Below, piece by piece: positions 6,236 to 9,876 of a stretch of DNA of 9,876 nucleotides. Where the stretch lies: NCBI GenBank assembly GCA_022567855.1, contig JADFGE010000074.1:1-9876 (forward strand), written 5' to 3'. The translations under genes were made by a program, and so were the position numbers. This stretch comes from Planctomycetota bacterium (GTDB lineage: Bacteria > Planctomycetota > Phycisphaerae > Phycisphaerales > SM1A02). The notes under the pieces were generated by a model that saw nothing but the letters and a program-made list of their open reading frames with translations, had not been told where the DNA came from and searched no databases. The stretch's first letter is position 1. Each line of letters opens with the position of its first letter.

Positions 6236-7726
6236 TTAATCCGCCGGCATGCAACGGCCCTTCGCCCAACTCCGCAACCGTTGGATACGTTCTGCTGCGG
6301 TGACCGACAAGGGCGGCGATTCGTTGACGGCTGCCAGAATGCGATCGGTGTCAAGCAGTTTGGAATCCGCAAAGGCAGCGTGCAGGGCAGCGATGATCGC
6401 CTGTTCTATCTCCGCGCCGCTAAAGCCTTGGGCTGCCTTGGCCAGCTTCTGAATGTCGAAGACTTCCGGGTCACGATTGCGCTTTGCCAAGTGAATCTCG
6501 AAGATTTGTCTGCGTACGGTGGTGTCCGGCAAATCGACGAAGAAAATCTCGTCGAATCGACCCTTTCGCAACAACTCCGGCGGGAGGGCGTCAATGTTGT
6601 TCGCGGTGGCCACAAGGAAGACCGGCTCTTCGTGCTCCTGCATCCAGGTGAGAAACGTTGCGAACATTCGCTGCGAAAGCCCGCCGTCGGTTGACTGACT
6701 TGCCGCCGAGGCAAAGCCTTTTTCGATCTCGTCGATCCAGAGGATAACCGGCGCCATCGTCTCGGCCTGCCGCAGCGCTTCGCGGAGTCGTCGCTCCGAT
6801 TCACCGATGTAACGATCGTAAAGTACGCCCGGATCTAACCGCAGTAGGGGTCGTTGCCACGCAGCCGCGATCGCTTTGGCCGAGAGACTCTTGCCCGCGC
6901 CCTGCACCCCAAGCAGCAGCACGCCGCGTGGAGGTGGAACGCCGAAATCGCGCGCCTCTTCAGAAAGAGCATTGCGGCGTTGCTTGAGCCAGCGTTTGAG
7001 GCAGCGCAACCCACCGATACTGCTCAGGTCCACCGGAGCTTCGACGTACTCCAAAATCGCGCTACGGTGAAGTCGCTGACGCTTGTGAGCGAAGATCGTA
7101 TTGATGTCCCCGGCATCGAACGTTCTGTCGTCGGTTACGCAATCGACGATTGTTTGCTCCGCCTCACGCCTGGTGAGGCCCCGAAGGTTGCGGATCATGG
7201 TCCGCAGATCACGCGGCCGGACTTTGGCGTGAACCGGGCGCCTCTTGCCCTCGCGCTTCAAGGTCCTGCGGATAATCTGTTCGAGCTCTTTTTCGGTGGG
7301 AAGGGACAATTCCAGCGGCGTGGCCTCTGATTCAATGATCTGCGGAAGCGTGTCGCGGTAGTCCAACAGGATGAGGCAGCTCTCGGTTCCTCGGAAGCTT
7401 TGGATCACCTCGCGCAGCGCGCGCAACGTGCGTCCGTCCTCCAAGTGATCAGCCGAATCGATGACCACGCACAGAGCCGGCTCGACAATGAGGCTACTGA
7501 AATGATAAAGCGCGGCTGCGAGATGCTCGGTATTCTCCAGCGGCTGCGCTCCTTCGAATAACCCTTCGTAGACACCGCGCACGGCCGTCCAAATCCACAG
7601 TTGCTGACCAGTGTGCATCGCCGTCGCCTTGATGAGGTTCAGCGCGTACTCTTCCTCCCGTGTGGTGATCGCGATGCATGGATGGCGGTTGTCAATCAGA
7701 CTTTCAAGACGATGTTGGTCGTGCAT
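6236..7726 (-). CDS. Ycf46-like AAA ATPase
   Basis: This 496-residue protein has an N-terminal half (about 1-220) shaped like a degenerate P-loop domain: a Walker-B-like LCVVIDSADHL at 85-95 but no Walker A. The C-terminal half is an intact AAA module: Walker A GVQGAGKS at 273-280, Walker B LWIDE at 329-333 (D332, E333), sensor-1 ATANN with N376/N377, arginine-finger region RKGRFDE (R387, R390), and GFSGAEIEQ at 434-442 in the helical lid. A dead N-terminal half plus an active AAA half is the arrangement of plastid/cyanobacterial Ycf46 and its bacterial relatives. Reported roles for those concern carbon-uptake regulation; none can be assumed here. ATG 7726 is preferred over GTG 7750 because GAGGG lies 7 bases before it. 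It is probably transcribed with the peroxiredoxin-like gene 33 bases upstream. Confidence 0.9.
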   Translation of the reverse strand: MHDQHRLESLIDNRHPCIAITTREEEYALNLIKATAMHTGQQLWIWTAVRGVYEGLFEGAQPLENTEHLAAALYHFSSLIVEPALCVVIDSADHLEDGRTLRALREVIQSFRGTESCLILLDYRDTLPQIIESEATPLELSLPTEKELEQIIRRTLKREGKRRPVHAKVRPRDLRTMIRNLRGLTRREAEQTIVDCVTDDRTFDAGDINTIFAHKRQRLHRSAILEYVEAPVDLSSIGGLRCLKRWLKQRRNALSEEARDFGVPPPRGVLLLGVQGAGKSLSAKAIAAAWQRPLLRLDPGVLYDRYIGESERRLREALRQAETMAPVILWIDEIEKGFASAASQSTDGGLSQRMFATFLTWMQEHEEPVFLVATANNIDALPPELLRKGRFDEIFFVDLPDTTVRRQIFEIHLAKRNRDPEVFDIQKLAKAAQGFSGAEIEQAIIAALHAAFADSKLLDTDRILAAVNESPPLSVTAAERIQRLRSWAKGRCMPAD

Positions 7727-7733
7727 GGGACAA

Positions 7734-7738
7734 CCCTC
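7734..7738 (-). promoter_or_regulatory. Shine-Dalgarno deciding the AAA ATPase start
   Basis: On the minus strand GAGGG stands 7 bases before the ATG at 7726. The upstream GTG at 7750, which would give 504 residues, has no comparable site, so the shorter protein is favoured. Confidence 0.5.
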
Positions 7739-7759
7739 ATCCGAATCCACGCTACATGA

Positions 7760-8341
7760 CTATCCACCAAAGTACTCCGGCTCGTTGCCGGGCTTCCATT
7801 TGATGTTGCAGCCGACGCTCGGCTTCTGCTCAGCCGTGACGGAACGACCATCGAGCACCGCGTCCAATGCTGCGCGAAGATCGGCGCCGGTCACCGGGAG
7901 GTCGAGGCTGGGGCGGCTGTCGTCCATCTGTCCCCGATAGACCAACTGACGATCGCCGTCAAAGACGAAGAAGTCCGGGGTGCAGGCGGCTCGGTACGCC
8001 TTGGCGACCGTCTGTGATTCGTCGAGCAGATACGGGAAGGTGTACCCGTATTCTTTGCTCGCCTCAGCCATCTTCTGGGGGCTGTCGTCCGGGTAATTCG
8101 CGATGTCGTTGGGATTGACGCCCACGACGGCGACGCCCTTGTCCTGGTACTCCCGCGCCAGGTTGGCAAGTCCGGGGGCGACGTGTTTGACAAACGGGCA
8201 GTGGTTACACATGAAGATCACCACCAAGGCTGGCGCGCCGTCGAAATCGGACAGTGAGACGATCTTCCCGTCGGGGTCCGGGAGGCTGAACTGCGGAGCG
8301 CTCGTGCCAAGCAGGAGCATCGTGGATAACGTCTGAACCAT
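7760..8341 (-). CDS. peroxiredoxin-like thioredoxin-fold protein (PRX-like 1 type)
   Basis: The 193-residue thioredoxin-fold protein belongs with the AhpC/TSA-related group often called peroxiredoxin-like 1. The active site is C45-N-H-C48 followed by PFVKHV, a true CxxC, which suggests disulfide exchange as much as peroxide reduction. C120-T-P122 supplies a third Cys beside the cis-proline. LVYRGQMDDSRP (133-144) and PSVGCNIKWKPGN (174-186), with C178, are hallmark segments of this group. I see no signal peptide or lipobox, so it is probably cytoplasmic. The ATG at 8341 has GGAG 8 bases upstream; an internal ATG at residue 8 does not. It reads toward the AAA ATPase gene 33 bases on, probably as one transcript. 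Substrate and reductant are unknown; a role in handling thiols or peroxides is inference. Confidence 0.93.
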   Translation of the reverse strand: MVQTLSTMLLLGTSAPQFSLPDPDGKIVSLSDFDGAPALVVIFMCNHCPFVKHVAPGLANLAREYQDKGVAVVGVNPNDIANYPDDSPQKMAEASKEYGYTFPYLLDESQTVAKAYRAACTPDFFVFDGDRQLVYRGQMDDSRPSLDLPVTGADLRAALDAVLDGRSVTAEQKPSVGCNIKWKPGNEPEYFGG

Positions 8342-8453
8342 TGTGAACTCTCCAATCCGGTAAGAAGGTCGGCGGCCTCAGCATACCGCGCCGACGCTAC
8401 TCGTTGGTGCGTTTGCGTCATTCCGGGGGCGGTTGGTGGTGCGTGCGGGTCGG

Positions 8454-8465
8454 GCCGCCGGCGGC
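8454..8465. repeat. perfect 12-bp GC palindrome
   Basis: GCCGCCGGCGGC lies six bases beyond the stop of the membrane-protein gene, in the 130-base gap before the peroxiredoxin-like gene. On the minus strand it could form part of a GC-rich terminator stem (GGCC arms flank it at 8453-8456 and 8469-8472). No T-run follows, and with no loop it may be only low-complexity GC sequence. Confidence 0.3.
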
Positions 8466-8471
8466 GGAGGC

Positions 8472-9170
8472 CTACAGCACCGCGTCATGGTCGGGCAGGG
8501 GCTCCACGAATCGAAGCCCCAAGGCGCGGGCCCCGACTACGAACGCTTGAAAGGCGACCCAACATTCTAATGCAAACGGTAGGAAGCCTAGGAAGCCGGG
8601 CCACGGCATCTCAAAGGCGCGATACGACTCGAGCGGCCCGAGGAACGGCAGGTCATAGGTCCATTTTGCCGCGGCCCAATAGTTCCAGAACTCCCAGAGG
8701 ATTCCGCAGGTCGCGCCGCCGGCCATGAGCGCCACGGTGCGGCCCCACCGACCCGCCTGCCAGTCTCTCAGCAGGCTGGGAGCGCCCGCCCACGCATTCA
8801 CGGGATCCAGCACGAAGATCAAGCTGACCCACAGCGTCAGGCAGCCAATGGGTTGCTGTACGACGAAGGGAAACGCCAGCAGTCCCAAGCCGGCCACGAA
8901 GGCGCCGACCCGCCACGCTTGACCGATGCGCAGCGCAGGCAAGCGCACGCGCCGCAGACCGAGCCGCTGATACAGTTCGGCGGTCAGGAATATCGCCGGG
9001 CTTATCGCGCCGAAGGCGATGAACTTCGCGACATACTCATGCGTGCGATTGGTCGGCAGTCCGTGGTACGTCCAGGCATGAATGAACGAGAAGTTGACCC
9101 AATCAAAGAAGAGCCAGACGCCCACACTGGTCACGAATGCGAAGGCGAAGCGCCTCGGGCGCGTGCGCAA
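8472..9170 (-). CDS. multi-pass membrane protein, probably N-truncated
   Basis: The 232-residue hydrophobic protein has about six membrane segments: 8-26, 48-65, 88-104, 107-122, 144-162 and 191-214. The conserved-looking residues are aromatic and polar within the membrane: WEFWNYW at 159-165 and FEMPWPGFLGFLPFALE at 186-202, typical of an uncharacterised planctomycete/Nitrospira membrane family. The only start is TTG 9170 with no Shine-Dalgarno; GTG at residue 13 would cut into the first helix. The open frame runs back to 9215 without ATG or GTG, and as I remember the family, its members carry two more helices before an RPRRF-like segment. The coding similarity therefore probably continues to about 9180 and is cut there by foreign sequence (see the finding). 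The coding call is secure, the function unknown. Confidence 0.8.
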   Translation of the reverse strand: MRTRPRRFAFAFVTSVGVWLFFDWVNFSFIHAWTYHGLPTNRTHEYVAKFIAFGAISPAIFLTAELYQRLGLRRVRLPALRIGQAWRVGAFVAGLGLLAFPFVVQQPIGCLTLWVSLIFVLDPVNAWAGAPSLLRDWQAGRWGRTVALMAGGATCGILWEFWNYWAAAKWTYDLPFLGPLESYRAFEMPWPGFLGFLPFALECWVAFQAFVVGARALGLRFVEPLPDHDAVL

Positions 9171-9179
9171 GGGCGACCC

Positions 9180-9351
9180 GGGCCGGCCGGACCACTCGTG
9201 AGTTGGGCGCCAGTCCTACGGTTACGACTGATCCGTCGAGAAACGGGACGGTCAGTACGTAGTGCGTGCCCGGAGCGCGGACGACCGCTCCGACGGCCGG
9301 CACGTGCCGGTCGACCGCCTCGAGCGCGAACTCCTGTAGGACCCTGATGGG
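9180..9351 (-). pseudogene. unidentified coding-like fragment
   Basis: In the same minus-strand frame as the PurS piece, about 57 codons read like genuine protein (for example LTVPFLDGSVVTVGLAP) with strongly GC-ending codons. There is no start and no stop of its own. It does not resemble the part of PurL that should follow the PurS domain, and it differs in codon use from the PurS piece beside it. I do not recognise it; a piece of a regulatory or sensor protein is only a guess. It looks like an internal gene fragment joined at both ends to unrelated sequence. The same open frame runs from 9867 to 9103, but its two ends are antisense to the plus-strand iron-sulfur piece and out of frame with the membrane protein. 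Confidence 0.4.
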
Positions 9352-9711
9352 CAGTTGCTCATCGTCCAGTTGGCCGATGGGAAGGTGTCGCAGGTCAAGT
9401 TGGTAGGGTTGGACATGCGGGCTGGGTGGTTCTTTCTCTGCGGCGATAGTTACTTCTTCTATACAGTCGTTGCCTAGTACCCGTTGGGCGATGGTTCGCT
9501 GTTGCTTTTCGTTGAGGGTTCCGAGTACCACATACTTTCTCGCCGTGCGTACCGAGGCGGGGTGGATGTTCATGTCATTGATCGCCATCATGGTTGAGGT
9601 GGCCACCGGATCGGTTACGCCGGGTTTGAGATGGACTTCAAAAAGGCTCGCCTGGGCCAAACCCGGCGGTGGATCGGCATGGCCGATGATAAAGTCCTCA
9701 CTGATCGGGTC
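9352..9711 (-). pseudogene. purL: PurS-domain fragment of FGAM synthase (PurS-PurL fusion type)
   Basis: FGAM synthase makes formylglycinamidine ribonucleotide in purine synthesis; PurS is its small helper domain, fused to PurL in many planctomycetes. The piece reads FEVHLKPGVTDPVA, then VRTARKYVV and ANDCIEEV-like LGNDCIEEVTI: the strand-helix-strand layout and KPGV-DP signature of PurS. After it, PYQLDLRHLPIGQLDDEQL matches the linker that precedes PurL's catalytic domain. Then the similarity stops at about 9352, with no FGAM-binding or ATP-binding part and no stop codon of its own. Upstream, DPISEDFIIGHADPPPG (from about 9711) still fits a fused PurSL, so no true start is present; a TTG at 9660 is the only internal option. 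It is probably a fragment rather than a working PurS. Confidence 0.65.
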
Positions 9712-9712
9712 G

Positions 9713-9876
9713 GCTCTCGGAGAAATCCTCCAGGACGCGGGAGTCGGCACAGGGGTTGCCCACGGGCTGCAGGGGCTCTTCTGGTGGATGCACCTTGGGG
9801 TGATCCTGGGCTTCTCGCTCTTCATCCCAATCTCCAAGCACATGCACATTGTGGCTGCGCCGCTCAATTTTCTGAC
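9713..9876 (+). CDS. HdrD-like iron-sulfur oxidoreductase, membrane-domain fragment (partial)
   Basis: From about 9713 the plus strand reads a hydrophobic helix with GLFWWMHLGVILGF and then LFIPISKHMHIVAAPLN. This matches the last membrane helix and the SKHLHI-TAPxN heme/quinone-side motif that precede the 4Fe-4S and CCG domains of HdrD/GlpC-like membrane oxidoreductases. The gene leaves the window before any Fe-S motif. Its N-terminal helices, normally about 150-200 residues, are missing: upstream sequence is antisense to the PurS piece. ATG 9686 could be called as a start, but the residues between it and 9713 are not family-like. In intact homologues the protein moves electrons from quinone or flavoprotein to iron-sulfur clusters. 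The family call rests on one motif block, so it is moderate. Confidence 0.6.

Noticed and set aside
6149..6694. 181-codon plus-strand open frame opposite the AAA ATPase
   Set aside because: It is antisense to the conserved AAA module with sensor and Walker motifs, and has no recognisable domain or ribosome site of its own.
9103..9867. Continuous 254-codon minus-strand frame read as one novel protein
   Set aside because: Its first part is antisense to the HdrD-like piece, its middle is PurS, the next part is unrelated and its end is out of frame with the membrane protein. It is best read as a chance concatenation of fragments.
1..9876. Search for CRISPR arrays, insertion sequences, toxin-antitoxin pairs or a defence island
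   Set aside because: No spaced repeats, transposase, terminal inverted repeats or paired small toxin/antitoxin frames were seen. The AAA ATPase belongs to the Ycf46-like type rather than a known defence family.

Overview
The window looks like one contig from a GC-rich bacterium of the Planctomycetota, possibly a Phycisphaerae relative. The clues are a small membrane protein ending in a CPKCxYDLRG...CPECGW zinc ribbon, a HEAT-repeat protein fused to a receiver-like domain, a PurS-PurL type fragment, and several TTG and GTG starts. The taxonomy is inferred from protein style, not from a marker gene. Both window ends lie inside genes.

Layout. 1-2035 (+): 5'-partial HEAT-repeat protein with a degenerate response-regulator receiver domain. 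2154-2266 (+): promoter and tRNA-Thr(CGT). 2357-2740 (+): small membrane protein with a C-terminal zinc ribbon. 2933-4009 (+): moaA, with a TTG start behind a clear Shine-Dalgarno. 4067-4444 (-): single-domain FHA protein with a recognisable promoter. 4445-4755: non-coding, structured, ending in a possible 7-codon leader frame that overlaps the next start. 4756-5781 (+): PAPS-type sulfotransferase. 5817-6221 (+): YjbQ/UPF0047 protein. 6236-7726 (-): Ycf46-like AAA ATPase, downstream of a peroxiredoxin-like CxxC protein (7760-8341, -) in an apparent two-gene unit. 8472-9170 (-): multi-pass membrane protein that seems to lack its N-terminus.

The last 700 bases differ from the rest. On the minus strand lie a short unidentified coding-like piece (about 9180-9351) and a PurS-domain piece of FGAM synthase (about 9352-9711). 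They are followed on the plus strand by the membrane-domain piece of an HdrD-like iron-sulfur oxidoreductase (about 9713-9876). Each appears to be an internal gene fragment, abutting without starts or stops. The simplest reading is a chimeric assembly or amplification end. A real rearrangement is possible and would be notable.

The intact genes are mostly unrelated housekeeping and regulatory functions: molybdopterin biosynthesis, phosphopeptide binding, sulfation, thiamine-phosphate-type chemistry, redox, AAA remodelling. I see no defence island, CRISPR array, insertion sequence or biosynthetic cluster, and no convincing new multi-gene system. The best leads are the fused HEAT-receiver protein, the PRX-like/AAA pair, the leader frame before the sulfotransferase and the mosaic right end.
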